Shown: in pieces, positions 38,209 through 47,765 of the stretch | Position numbering within the stretch: position 1 is the stretch's first letter | Layout of the letters: every line of letters starts with the position of its first letter | Origin: an uncultured Flavobacteriaceae bacterium | GTDB taxonomy: Bacteria > Bacteroidota > Bacteroidia > Flavobacteriales > Flavobacteriaceae | Length of the DNA stretch: 64,000 nucleotides | Direction: 5' to 3' | Assembly (NCBI GenBank): GCA_937136455.1 | Contig: CAKZOO010000067.1 | Location: forward strand, 62,001 to 126,000 | Made by a program: the position numbers and the translations under genes | Notes under the pieces: generated by a model | Told to the model about the DNA's origin: nothing | The model's database searches: none | The model's input: only the letters and a program-made list of their open reading frames with translations

Positions 38209-38226
38209 TGATAAAGAAATAGAACA

Positions 38227-38772
38227 ATGAGACACGGTAAAAAAGTTAATCATTTAGGAAGAAAGAAAGCGCATAGAACTGCTATGCTTGCTAATATGGC
38301 ATGTTCGTTAATTGAGCACAAACGCATCAATACTACTGTAGCTAAAGCTAAAGCATTGAAAGTTTTTGTTGAACCGATCATTACTAAGGCAAAAGCTGAA
38401 AACAACCAGACCACTGAAAAAGGTACTCACAACAGACGTGTTGCTTTCTCAAGATTGAGAGATAAGAATGCGGTTACTGAGTTATTTTCTACAGTATCTG
38501 AAAAAGTAGCAGATCGTCAAGGAGGTTATACTCGTATCATCAAATTAGGAAACCGTTTAGGGGATAATGCTGATATGGCGATGATCGAGCTTGTTGACTT
38601 TAACGAATTGTACAACGCTGATAAGCCTAAAGCTAAGAAAACGCGTAGAAAGAAGAAATCATCAGCTCCTGAAGTTGCAGCTCCAGAAGTTGTAGCTGAA
38701 GAAACTGTAGCAGAAGCACCAGCTGAAGCTGCTGAAGATGTAAAAGAAGATGAAGCAAATGACAAACAATAA
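38227..38772 (+). CDS. rplQ: 50S ribosomal protein L17 with acidic Ala/Glu-rich C-terminal extension
   Basis: 181 residues. The core is normal: [55 protein letters not shown] up to about residue 130. A tail of some 50 residues follows, first basic ([12 protein letters not shown]) then Ala/Pro/Glu/Val-rich ([20 protein letters not shown]). Typical L17 proteins are about 120-130 residues. Extensions of this kind occur in Bacteroidota. Last gene of the super-operon. Confidence 0.97.
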   Translation: MRHGKKVNHLGRKKAHRTAMLANMACSLIEHKRINTTVAKAKALKVFVEPIITKAKAENNQTTEKGTHNRRVAFSRLRDKNAVTELFSTVSEKVADRQGGYTRIIKLGNRLGDNADMAMIELVDFNELYNADKPKAKKTRRKKKSSAPEVAAPEVVAEETVAEAPAEAAEDVKEDEANDKQ

Positions 38773-38798
38773 TGTTTATTTGTTTTTAAAATAGAATT

Positions 38799-38830
38799 AA
38801 GGATAAGTCTTTTGCTTATCCTTTTTTTTT
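38799..38830 (+). terminator. Rho-independent terminator of the rpsL-rplQ super-operon
   Basis: AAGGATAAG (38799-38807) - TCTTTTG - CTTATCCTT (38815-38823), a perfect 9-bp stem followed by T8, 26 bases after the rplQ stop. Confidence 0.92.
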
Positions 38831-38859
38831 GTTTTTTTGTGAACTGAAACAATTGATTT

Positions 38860-39960
38860 ATGAAATACACAACTAGAAAACCAGCATTGATCTTATTAGA
38901 AGATGGAACTATTTTTCACGGTAAAGCCGTTGGAGGAAAAGAAGGGACTTCTTTTGGAGAAGTATGTTTTAATACCGGAATGACCGGATACCAGGAAATT
39001 TTTACGGATCCATCATATTTTGGTCAACTCATGGTTACCACCAATGCACATATTGGTAATTATGGGGCAACAGAGGTAGATACCGAATCTGATAGTGTAA
39101 AAATAGCTGGTTTGATTTGTAAGAATTTTTCTTATACCTATTCAAGAGATTTAGCACAGGAATCACTTGAAGATTTTATAAACAAAAGCAATTTATTCGC
39201 GATCTCCGATGTGGATACCAGAGCACTCGTAAGTTATATTCGCGATAATGGTGCGATGAATGCTGTCATAACTACCGATGTCGATAATTTAGATACAATT
39301 GCTAAAGAGTTAGCTGCATTTCCATCGATGAAAGGTTTGGAACTCGCATCTAAGGTATCGACTAAAGAACCTTATTTTTACGGTGATGAAAATGCTTCTG
39401 TGAAGATTGCTGCATTAGATATCGGTATAAAGAAAAATATCTTGAGAAATTTTGCGAAGCGCGGAGCTTACGTAAAGGTGTTTCCTTACAATACACCATT
39501 TTCAGAATTAGAGGCTTTTAATCCTAATGCTTATTTTATTTCAAATGGTCCTGGAGATCCAGAACCATTAGCAGAATCGATTGAATGCGCGAAGGGAATG
39601 ATCGAAAGTGGAAAGCCGACATTTGGTATTTGTTTAGGGCATCAAGTGATCGCATTAGCAAATGGAATTTCGACTTATAAAATGCACAATGGACACAGAG
39701 GAATCAACCACCCTGTTAAAAATTTAAAAACAGGTAAGGGTGAAATCACTTCACAAAACCACGGTTTTGCGGTTAACAGAGAAGAATTGGAAGCGAACCC
39801 CAATTTGGAACTCACTCACGTACATCTCAACGATAATACGGTGATGGGAATTAAAATGAAAGACAAGGATGTCTTTTCAGTGCAATACCATCCAGAAGCT
39901 AGTCCAGGACCAAATGACGCTAATTATCTATTCGACGATTTCTTCCAATTGATGAATTAG
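38860..39960 (+). CDS. carA: Carbamoyl-phosphate synthase small (glutaminase) subunit
   Basis: 366 residues. N-terminal CPSase small domain (ALILLEDGTIFHGKAVGGKE, GMTGYQEIFTDPSYFGQ) and a C-terminal class I glutaminase with the nucleophile Cys in FGICLGHQVIALA and His/Glu in QYHPEASPGP. It supplies ammonia from glutamine to CarB for arginine and pyrimidine synthesis. carB is not adjacent. Starts right after the super-operon terminator; no consensus promoter seen in the 30-base gap. Confidence 0.97.
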   Translation: MKYTTRKPALILLEDGTIFHGKAVGGKEGTSFGEVCFNTGMTGYQEIFTDPSYFGQLMVTTNAHIGNYGATEVDTESDSVKIAGLICKNFSYTYSRDLAQESLEDFINKSNLFAISDVDTRALVSYIRDNGAMNAVITTDVDNLDTIAKELAAFPSMKGLELASKVSTKEPYFYGDENASVKIAALDIGIKKNILRNFAKRGAYVKVFPYNTPFSELEAFNPNAYFISNGPGDPEPLAESIECAKGMIESGKPTFGICLGHQVIALANGISTYKMHNGHRGINHPVKNLKTGKGEITSQNHGFAVNREELEANPNLELTHVHLNDNTVMGIKMKDKDVFSVQYHPEASPGPNDANYLFDDFFQLMN

Positions 39961-40045
39961 TAATTCGCAATAAGGTTTGTATTTATTGCTAATAATACAA
40001 TACAAACTGAATTGATTGACAAAATTTTAAAAAATAATTGAATAG

Positions 40046-40087
40046 GACATATGTCATAATACGAAAGCATTTGCTTTCATATATTTG
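40046..40087 (+). promoter_or_regulatory. Upstream region of eno: -7 box with two inverted repeats
   Basis: TATATTTG at 40080-40087 matches the TAnnTTTG box; predicted start near 40093, about 17 bases before the eno ATG. No TTG stands at the expected distance. Upstream lie a 10-base palindrome GACATATGTC (40046-40055) and GAAAGCA-TT-TGCTTTC (40063-40078), the latter adjoining the box. They could be operator sites; this is inference. Confidence 0.5.
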
Positions 40088-40097
40088 CAAAAATTAA

Positions 40098-41402
<1,305 letters not shown>

Positions 41403-41424
41403 TCGTTTTACAATAATGAATATC

Positions 41425-41455
41425 AAAGGCGCTTTTCATAAAGGCGCCTTTTTTT
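41425..41455 (+). terminator. Rho-independent terminator after eno
   Basis: AAAGGCGC (41425-41432) ... GCGCCTTT (41444-41451), an 8-bp stem with an 11-base loop, followed by a T-run to 41455; 22 bases downstream of the eno stop. Confidence 0.92.
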
Positions 41456-41507
41456 GTGATATTTGTCATAATATTCTGTTAATCCATTTATTTACGCACT
41501 ATATGGA

Positions 41508-41538
41508 TTGTTTTAGTGCAGTCTTTTTATTAATTTTG
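41508..41538 (+). promoter_or_regulatory. Bacteroidota-type promoter of gltA
   Basis: TTG (41508-41510), 20-base spacer, TAATTTTG (41531-41538), matching the phylum consensus. Predicted start about 41545, giving a leader of roughly 22 bases. Confidence 0.65.
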
Positions 41539-41566
41539 AGAACCTTTTAAAATCTACACAATCTCA

Positions 41567-42850
41567 ATGAAAAATAAAGCCACATTAGAATATCAAGGAA
41601 AAACATATGAGTTTCCTGTAATCGAAGGAACTGAAAATGAACTTGCAATAGATATTAAAACCCTTAGAGCCCAATCAGGAATGATTACAATCGATCCGGG
41701 TTATAAAAATACGGGTTCTTGTGAGAGTGGAATTACCTTCTTAGATGGGGAAAAAGGTATCTTGAGATACAGAGGGTATTCGATTGAAGAATTGGCTGAA
41801 AAAGCTTCCTTTTTAGAGGTCGCTTATTTGTTGATTTTTGGAGAACTCCCTACAAAGAGAGAGTTGGAAAAATTCCATACGGATATCGTCAATGAATCCA
41901 TGGTAGATGAGGACATGAAAAAGATCTTGGATGGTTTTCCTAAATCAGCTCATCCAATGGGAGTTTTATCTTCATTAACTTCTGCCCTGATTGCATACAA
42001 TCCTAAATTTGTGAACGTTAGTTCTGAAGAAGAAATGTACGGTGCAATTGTAAGAATTGTCGCTAAGTTTCCAGTGTTGGTTTCTTGGACTTATAGAAAA
42101 CAGAAAGGTCTTCCATTAGACTACGGAGATGACTCTTTAGAGTATGTAGAGAATTTCATCAAAATGATGTTTAAAAAGCCTAATCACGACTATCAGCGTA
42201 ACGATACAGTGATTAAGGCAATGAATAAATTATTGATTTTACACGCAGATCACGAGCAAAATTGTTCCACATCAACTGTAAGAATTGTTGGTTCTTCTCA
42301 CGCAGGTTTATTTGCTTCACTGTCTGCAGGTATTTCAGCCCTTTGGGGACCACTTCACGGTGGTGCAAACCAAGCCGTACTCGAAATGCTTCAAGCGATT
42401 CAAGAAGACGGAGGTGATACTAAAAAATACATGGCAAAAGCCAAAGACAAAAACGATCCATTTAGATTGATGGGATTCGGACATCGTGTCTACAAAAACT
42501 TTGACCCGCGTGCCCGTATCATTAAAAAAGCTGCAGACGATGTATTGGATGCACTTGGGATTGATGATCCTATCTTAACCATAGCAAAAGGTTTAGAGCA
42601 AGAAGCTTTAGAAGATCCTTACTTTGTAGAACGCAAATTGTATCCTAATGTGGATTTCTATTCTGGAATTATTTACAGAGCACTTGGAATCCCTACAGAA
42701 ATGTTTACAGTGATGTTTGCACTTGGTAGACTTCCAGGTTGGATTGCACAGTGGAGAGAGATGCGACTAAATAACGAGCCTATAGGTCGTCCACGTCAAG
42801 TTTACGTGGGAGCAACCACTCGAGAATTTGTCTCAATTCAAGATCGATAA
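41567..42850 (+). CDS. gltA: Citrate synthase
   Basis: 427 residues, type I-like bacterial citrate synthase. Seen: IDPGYKNTGSCESGITFLDG, LRYRGYSIEELAEKASFLEV, the catalytic His in GPLHGGANQAVLEML, the second in LMGFGHRVYKNFDPRA and the Asp-containing LYPNVDFYSGIIYRALGIP. Condenses acetyl-CoA and oxaloacetate, the entry to the citric acid cycle. Own promoter and terminator, so it is monocistronic. Confidence 0.97.
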   Translation: MKNKATLEYQGKTYEFPVIEGTENELAIDIKTLRAQSGMITIDPGYKNTGSCESGITFLDGEKGILRYRGYSIEELAEKASFLEVAYLLIFGELPTKRELEKFHTDIVNESMVDEDMKKILDGFPKSAHPMGVLSSLTSALIAYNPKFVNVSSEEEMYGAIVRIVAKFPVLVSWTYRKQKGLPLDYGDDSLEYVENFIKMMFKKPNHDYQRNDTVIKAMNKLLILHADHEQNCSTSTVRIVGSSHAGLFASLSAGISALWGPLHGGANQAVLEMLQAIQEDGGDTKKYMAKAKDKNDPFRLMGFGHRVYKNFDPRARIIKKAADDVLDALGIDDPILTIAKGLEQEALEDPYFVERKLYPNVDFYSGIIYRALGIPTEMFTVMFALGRLPGWIAQWREMRLNNEPIGRPRQVYVGATTREFVSIQDR

Positions 42851-42855
42851 ATCTT

Positions 42856-42883
42856 AAGCCCTTTTTAAAAAGGGCTTTTTTTT
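42856..42883 (+). terminator. Rho-independent terminator after gltA
   Basis: AAGCCCTTTTT (42856-42866) pairs with AAAAAGGGCTT immediately following; the 11-bp palindrome is followed by a T-run. Six bases after the stop codon. Confidence 0.88.
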
Positions 42884-42927
42884 ATCAAAAAATTAAGCAT
42901 CTTTGTAGGATATATAACAATATCCAT

Positions 42928-43842
42928 ATGCTAGATCTTAAGATTTTTAATGAAACATCGAAGCTAAAAGCAGTTGTATTAGGAACTGCGGTAAGCAATG
43001 GTCCTGTTCCAAAAGCAGAGGACGCCTATGATCCAAATTCATTGATGCATATTAAGGCAGGGACCTACCCAGTTGAAAAGGATATGGTTGATGAAATGGA
43101 AGCTTTCTCCGCAGTACTCAAAAAGTACGGGGTTGATGTCTTTCGGCCTGAAGTGATTGAAGATTGCAATCAAATTTTCAGTAGGGACATTGCTTTTGTG
43201 ATAGAAGACTATATTTTTAGATCTAATATTTTACCTCATAGAGAAGAAGAGTTTGATGCGATATTACACGTATTAGATCAAATCAATTCTCATAAAATCA
43301 TCAGTCCTCCAGAAGAAGTTCACATTGAAGGTGGTGATGTGATGCCTTGGTTTGATTATATCTTTATCGGTGTCTATACAGGAGATGATTATGCTGATTA
43401 TATCACAGCTCGCACTAATAAAGAAGGTGTAGATTTCTTGCAATCGTTCTTTCCTGAAAAGAAGGTCAAATCCTTTGAATTAAAAAAATCAAATACGATC
43501 CCATCTGAAAACGCACTCCATTTGGACTGTTGTTTTCAACCCATTGGCACTAAGTATGCCTTAGCGCATCCAGAAGGATTCTTAAATCCAGAAGAATACC
43601 AATGGATCTTGGATTACTTTGGAGCTGAGAATGTTTTTGAAATCACAAAAGAGGAATTGGTGATGATGGGTTGTAATGTGTTTTCGATAACACCTACAGT
43701 TGTCGTTTCAGAAAAACGCTTAACTAGAGTAAATGAGTGGATGCGCTCCAAAGGATTTACTATAGAAGAAATATCATATAGTGAAATTGCTAAACAAGGA
43801 GGTATGTTACGCTGTAGCACACTCCCTCTAATACGAGATTGA
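42928..43842 (+). CDS. Amidinotransferase / dimethylarginine dimethylaminohydrolase family protein
   Basis: 304 residues of the guanidino-group-modifying superfamily. Catalytic set seen: Arg86-Asp87 (FSRDIAF), EGGD (134-137), His198 (NALHLDCC) and nucleophile Cys296 in GGMLRCSTLP near the C-terminus. Likely reaction: hydrolysis of an N-guanidino substrate (arginine or methylarginine) to citrulline, or amidino transfer. The exact substrate is open; annotated relatives carry the dimethylargininase name. Stop overlaps the ctlX start (TGATG), so they are coupled. A near-consensus box CATCTTTG (42898-42905) lies upstream. Confidence 0.8.
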   Translation: MLDLKIFNETSKLKAVVLGTAVSNGPVPKAEDAYDPNSLMHIKAGTYPVEKDMVDEMEAFSAVLKKYGVDVFRPEVIEDCNQIFSRDIAFVIEDYIFRSNILPHREEEFDAILHVLDQINSHKIISPPEEVHIEGGDVMPWFDYIFIGVYTGDDYADYITARTNKEGVDFLQSFFPEKKVKSFELKKSNTIPSENALHLDCCFQPIGTKYALAHPEGFLNPEEYQWILDYFGAENVFEITKEELVMMGCNVFSITPTVVVSEKRLTRVNEWMRSKGFTIEEISYSEIAKQGGMLRCSTLPLIRD

Positions 43843-44774
43843 TGGAACAAACTACAAATACGCTATTAATGGTCCGTCCGGTTCACTTTAGAGCCAATGA
43901 GGACACAGCTGGAGATAATTATTTTCAAAAGAATTTAAACCTACCACAAGAGGAGTTGCTCAAAAGAGCTGTTGAAGAATTTGACAATTTTGTAAAGAAG
44001 CTCCGAGAGGTGGGTGTGCAAGTTGTTGTTGTAGATGCCAGTAGTGAAGTAGATGTTCCAGATGCACATTTTCCAAATAACTGGATATCGTTTCACGAAA
44101 GTGGTATGGTAGGGATATACCCCATGTTAGCTCCTTCAAGACGTTTAGAGCGCAATGAAGAGGTTTTATCCTTATTGGAGGATAAAGGATATCATATCTC
44201 AGAAATTGTTGATTATACAGCCGCTGAAGAGGAGGAGCTCTATTTGGAAGGAACAGGTTCCATGATATTGGATCGAGAAAACAGAAAGGCTTATGCTGCA
44301 ATTTCTCAGCGAACCGATGAAGAGTTGTTCGTTGAATTTTGTGAAGATTTTGAATTTACTCCCGTGGTATTCACTGCAAATCAAGAAGTGGATGGAAAAC
44401 TACTTCCAATATATCACACTAATGTCATGATGTGTGTAGGAAGTAAAGTAGCGATCGTTTGTTCAGCTTCTATCACCGACAAAAAAGAACGAAAAAACCT
44501 TTTAAAGCAATTAAAAGACGATCATAAAGAAATCATTGATATCAGTATTGCTCAAATGAATCAATTTGCTGGGAATATGTTAGAAGTCAAAGGAATGGGA
44601 AATCAGCCTTATTTAGTGATGAGTTCAGCAGCTTATAATTCACTTAAAACGGATCAAGTTGAGAAGATTGAAAAACACTGTAAAATTCTACATTCTGATC
44701 TAACAACCATTGAAACTTGTGGAGGTGGGTCAGCCCGTTGTATGATGGCAGAAGTATTTTTGCCTAAATCTTGA
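43842..44774 (+). CDS. ctlX: Citrulline utilization hydrolase CtlX
   Basis: 310 residues from the ATG at 43842, one base overlapping the stop of the preceding gene (an upstream TTG is rejected). Same superfamily as the neighbour, but of the CtlX type. MVRPVHFRANEDTAGDNYFQ at the start, FPNNWISFH (77-85), EGTGS (136-140), His192 (YHTNVMM) and Cys300 in GGGSARCMMAEVF. CtlX was described in Francisella as a hydrolase that releases ornithine from citrulline. With the upstream enzyme it could carry arginine or methylarginine to ornithine, as an inferred two-step route. Confidence 0.9.
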   Translation: MEQTTNTLLMVRPVHFRANEDTAGDNYFQKNLNLPQEELLKRAVEEFDNFVKKLREVGVQVVVVDASSEVDVPDAHFPNNWISFHESGMVGIYPMLAPSRRLERNEEVLSLLEDKGYHISEIVDYTAAEEEELYLEGTGSMILDRENRKAYAAISQRTDEELFVEFCEDFEFTPVVFTANQEVDGKLLPIYHTNVMMCVGSKVAIVCSASITDKKERKNLLKQLKDDHKEIIDISIAQMNQFAGNMLEVKGMGNQPYLVMSSAAYNSLKTDQVEKIEKHCKILHSDLTTIETCGGGSARCMMAEVFLPKS

Positions 44775-44803
44775 TATAAGGATACAGTTATCGAGTCATT
44801 TAG

Positions 44804-44811
44804 TATATTTG
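44804..44811 (+). promoter_or_regulatory. Putative -7 box of argS
   Basis: TATATTTG, exact TAnnTTTG, 20 bases before the argS ATG. No TTG stands at the usual distance, so only the -7 half is supported. Confidence 0.45.
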
Positions 44812-44830
44812 CACTCCATAAAAATACTAC

Positions 44831-46597
44831 ATGAATATTCAGGATCACATCTCGGAAAAGGCAAATGAGTTATTGAATAATGAATTCAAAGTCACATTTG
44901 AATCTTTTGATTTTCAGCCTACACGTAAAGATTTTGAGGGAGACATCACTTTGGTGGTATTTTCACTCCTTAAAAAAGTGAAAGGAAATCCAGTAGCTAT
45001 TGGAACGGCATTAGGAGAGTGCCTTGTAGAACAGCTTGATGAAATTACAGGTTTTAACGTTGTAAAAGGCTTTTTAAACCTATCCTTGTCAGATTCTTTT
45101 ATCATAGATCAATTCTACAACTTGGACTCTAAAAAAGGAATTCAAGCCAAGGGAGGTAGGTTGGTTGAATATTCTTCACCAAATACCAATAAACCACTAC
45201 ATTTAGGGCATATTCGAAACAACCTCTTGGGGTATTCGGTTGCTAAAATTTTAGAGGCAGCTGGACACAGGGTCTACAAAACTCAAATCATCAATGATCG
45301 CGGTATCCATATTTGTAAGAGTATGTTAGCGTGGAAGCGTTTTGGAGATGGTCAAACACCAGAATCTACAGGCCTTAAAGGAGATAAACTTGTTGGAAAC
45401 TTCTATGTGGCTTTTGATAAAGCTTATAAAGAAGAAATCGCACAACTTATCAGCGAAGGTGTTGATAAAGATATCGCTGAAAAGACCGCTCCCATCCTTT
45501 TGGAAGCTCAAGAAATGTTGCGTCAATGGGAGGCAGGAGATCAGGAAGTAGTGGATCTTTGGAAAACCATGAACGCTTGGGTCTATGAGGGGTTTGAAGT
45601 TACATATAAAAACCTCGGAGTTGATTTTGATTCCTATTATTACGAAAGTGACACCTATCTATTAGGTAAAGATATCGTCGCTGAAGGTCTTAAAAAAGGA
45701 GTCTTCTTTAAAAAAGAAGACGGCAGTGTTTGGATCGATCTTACCGAGGATGGATTGGATGAGAAAATTGTTCTTAGAGCCGATGGTACGGCAGTTTATA
45801 TGACTCAAGATATAGGAACTGCGATACAGCGTATTAAGGATCATCCTGATGTCAATGGTATGGTTTATACCGTTGGAAATGAACAAGATTATCACTTTAA
45901 AGTTTTGTTTTTAATTCTAAAGAAACTAGGCTTTGACTGGGCAAATCAACTCTATCACCTAAGCTATGGAATGGTAGACTTACCTTCTGGTAAGATGAAA
46001 TCCAGAGAAGGGACTGTTGTTGATGCTGATGATCTCATAGTAGAGATGAGTGATACTGCAGAGAAATTGTCAGAAGAACTCGGAAAACTAGAAGGATTTA
46101 CTAAAGAGCAAAAAAAAGAGCTTTATAAAATTATAGGTCTTGGTGCCTTAAAATACTTTATCCTTAAGGTTGACCCTAAAAAGAGAATCTTGTTTGACCC
46201 TGCTGAATCTGTAGATTTCCAGGGAAATACAGGGCCTTTTATACAATATACTCATGCGAGAATTCAATCAATTCTCAGAAAGGTTGATTTTGATATTGCG
46301 GAAAAAGTAAGTTTAACTCACTACTCTCTACACTCTAAAGAGCGTGATTTAATTGCTATTTTAGAAGATTATCCATCGGTGTTGGAAGCTGCAGCATCTC
46401 AGTATTCACCAGCTCTAATAGCAAATTACACTTACGATTTAGTAAAGACGTTTAATTCGTTTTACCAAAATGTATCCATCTTAGGGGAGTCGGATCAACA
46501 AGTAAAAAGCTTTAGGGTACAACTTTCAAAAAAAGTTGCTCAGTACATCAAAGAATCATTTGCACTTCTTGGAATCGAAGTTCCTGATCGTATGTAA
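44831..46597 (+). CDS. argS: Arginyl-tRNA synthetase
   Basis: 588 residues. Class I aminoacyl-tRNA synthetase with the N-terminal Add-1 domain, HIGH-type HLGH (124-127) in SSPNTNKPLHLGHIRNN, KMSKS-type GKMKSREGTV near residue 388 and a C-terminal DALR anticodon-binding domain with FYQNVSILGE. Charges tRNA-Arg in the cytosol. Lies 56 bases after ctlX with its own -7 box; the arginine-metabolism neighbours are notable. A terminator follows. Confidence 0.97.
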   Translation: MNIQDHISEKANELLNNEFKVTFESFDFQPTRKDFEGDITLVVFSLLKKVKGNPVAIGTALGECLVEQLDEITGFNVVKGFLNLSLSDSFIIDQFYNLDSKKGIQAKGGRLVEYSSPNTNKPLHLGHIRNNLLGYSVAKILEAAGHRVYKTQIINDRGIHICKSMLAWKRFGDGQTPESTGLKGDKLVGNFYVAFDKAYKEEIAQLISEGVDKDIAEKTAPILLEAQEMLRQWEAGDQEVVDLWKTMNAWVYEGFEVTYKNLGVDFDSYYYESDTYLLGKDIVAEGLKKGVFFKKEDGSVWIDLTEDGLDEKIVLRADGTAVYMTQDIGTAIQRIKDHPDVNGMVYTVGNEQDYHFKVLFLILKKLGFDWANQLYHLSYGMVDLPSGKMKSREGTVVDADDLIVEMSDTAEKLSEELGKLEGFTKEQKKELYKIIGLGALKYFILKVDPKKRILFDPAESVDFQGNTGPFIQYTHARIQSILRKVDFDIAEKVSLTHYSLHSKERDLIAILEDYPSVLEAAASQYSPALIANYTYDLVKTFNSFYQNVSILGESDQQVKSFRVQLSKKVAQYIKESFALLGIEVPDRM

Positions 46598-46626
46598 GAG
46601 ATTGTATCCAAAGAACTAGAAGAATA

Positions 46627-46654
46627 ATAAAGGCCGCAAATGTGCGGCCTTTAT
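46627..46654. terminator. Bidirectional terminator between argS and the unknown membrane protein gene
   Basis: ATAAAGGCCGCA - AATG - TGCGGCCTTTAT (46627-46654), a perfect 12-bp stem. The central stem is GC-rich and the flanks are T/A-rich on both sides, so it serves argS (+) and the gene at 46684 (-). Confidence 0.88.
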
Positions 46655-46683
46655 CTTTATTAAAACATTTAATATTTTATTTC

Positions 46684-47484
46684 TTATTTGTTTTTAATTC
46701 CAATTGGAATGTGAAAGTTAGGAATGAACTTAACTATTTTCTCTACTACGGTATATAGGAATCGATAGATTGCAATGTTCACATACATAATGGCTAATCC
46801 GATGATGACATTAAAGAACGAATACGCTATGATAACAAGTTCGAAGAAGGAATAACCATTGTTTGTTCCAAGCTGTGAATTGAGACTTAAATCGTAGAAC
46901 GAATTGATGAAACTACTCAAGAAATAAAGATCAAGACTCTCTAAAATTCCCGATAAGGCACTAATTGGAATCGTGTAAATAGGATTGAGCATATCCATCA
47001 AACTTGTTCCATTTGCTGAAAGTAGGTCTGCGTCAAACACAAATGCAAATACGGTGTTTAAAGCTCCAAATAATGCTGATAAGGCAATGATTTCTCCCAT
47101 GATTCTAATGTTGGTCAGTACAAAATCTTTAAACACGAATTCCACCATTGATTTGTGTTCTGAGTGAAAACTGTCTCCATGAGTGCGAATTACTTGTGCC
47201 ATTGGAAATGCAGCATAGGCAAAGAGCACAAATGAGAGTACAGATCCAATCTTTGCTAACATTCCAGCTGAGCTATCACTAAAATAATCGATAGCATTTG
47301 TGATAACGGTGTATTCCATTAAAATAAAAAACACTAATGCCGCTAATTGATAGAAATACTTTACATAGCAACGTACACCGTCTTTTGAATTGAAATTGCT
47401 TAATCCAGTGTTGAGTTTACCTTGCATGATCTTTTGATTGATCATCGAAGGGAAATCTAAAACTTGTTTTAAATAATTGTTCAT
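46684..47484 (-). CDS. Multi-pass membrane protein of unknown function
   Basis: 266 residues. Starts MNNYLKQVLDFPSMINQ. I count four to five hydrophobic segments: about 47-68 (YQLAALVFFILMEYTVI), 80-97, 128-147, 170-187 (weak) and 215-240. It lacks a signal peptide and known motifs, and I do not recognise the family; YIP1-type or DUF proteins of similar layout occur in Bacteroidota. Convergent with argS through a shared terminator and divergent from ffh across a 281-base gap. Confidence 0.65.
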   Translation of the reverse strand: MNNYLKQVLDFPSMINQKIMQGKLNTGLSNFNSKDGVRCYVKYFYQLAALVFFILMEYTVITNAIDYFSDSSAGMLAKIGSVLSFVLFAYAAFPMAQVIRTHGDSFHSEHKSMVEFVFKDFVLTNIRIMGEIIALSALFGALNTVFAFVFDADLLSANGTSLMDMLNPIYTIPISALSGILESLDLYFLSSFINSFYDLSLNSQLGTNNGYSFFELVIIAYSFFNVIIGLAIMYVNIAIYRFLYTVVEKIVKFIPNFHIPIGIKNK

Positions 47485-47735
47485 TGTTGATTTGGTTTAG
47501 TTAGTCTACTCGTTGGCTTTTCGAAACCGCCCTGTGATTTGAGTGATTGATCAGCTTCACTTTTAATACAACTTAAGTTAAGGTGAATTATTGTTGATTC
47601 AAGAGGTTTATTATCAACACTTTAAGCCAAATTTTGTTAATAAAGATTGATTGGTGTTGATTTTACTAAGCTATCCAAAGACTTGATTTTTATTAAAAAG
47701 GAATTCTTGAGCTATCATTAGGCCTTAAAAATCCT

Positions 47736-47743
47736 TATATTTG
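47736..47743 (+). promoter_or_regulatory. Putative -7 box of ffh
   Basis: TATATTTG, exact TAnnTTTG, 22 bases before the ffh start codon; nearest upstream TTG is 26 bases away, longer than the usual spacer. Confidence 0.45.
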
Positions 47744-47765
47744 CAGCCTTAGAATACCGTAAACT

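Noticed and set aside
38201-38860. A frame on the - strand over the rplQ tail
   Set aside because: It is a shadow of the Ala/Glu codon repeats (reverse reads as Ser/Ala-rich), with no family match.
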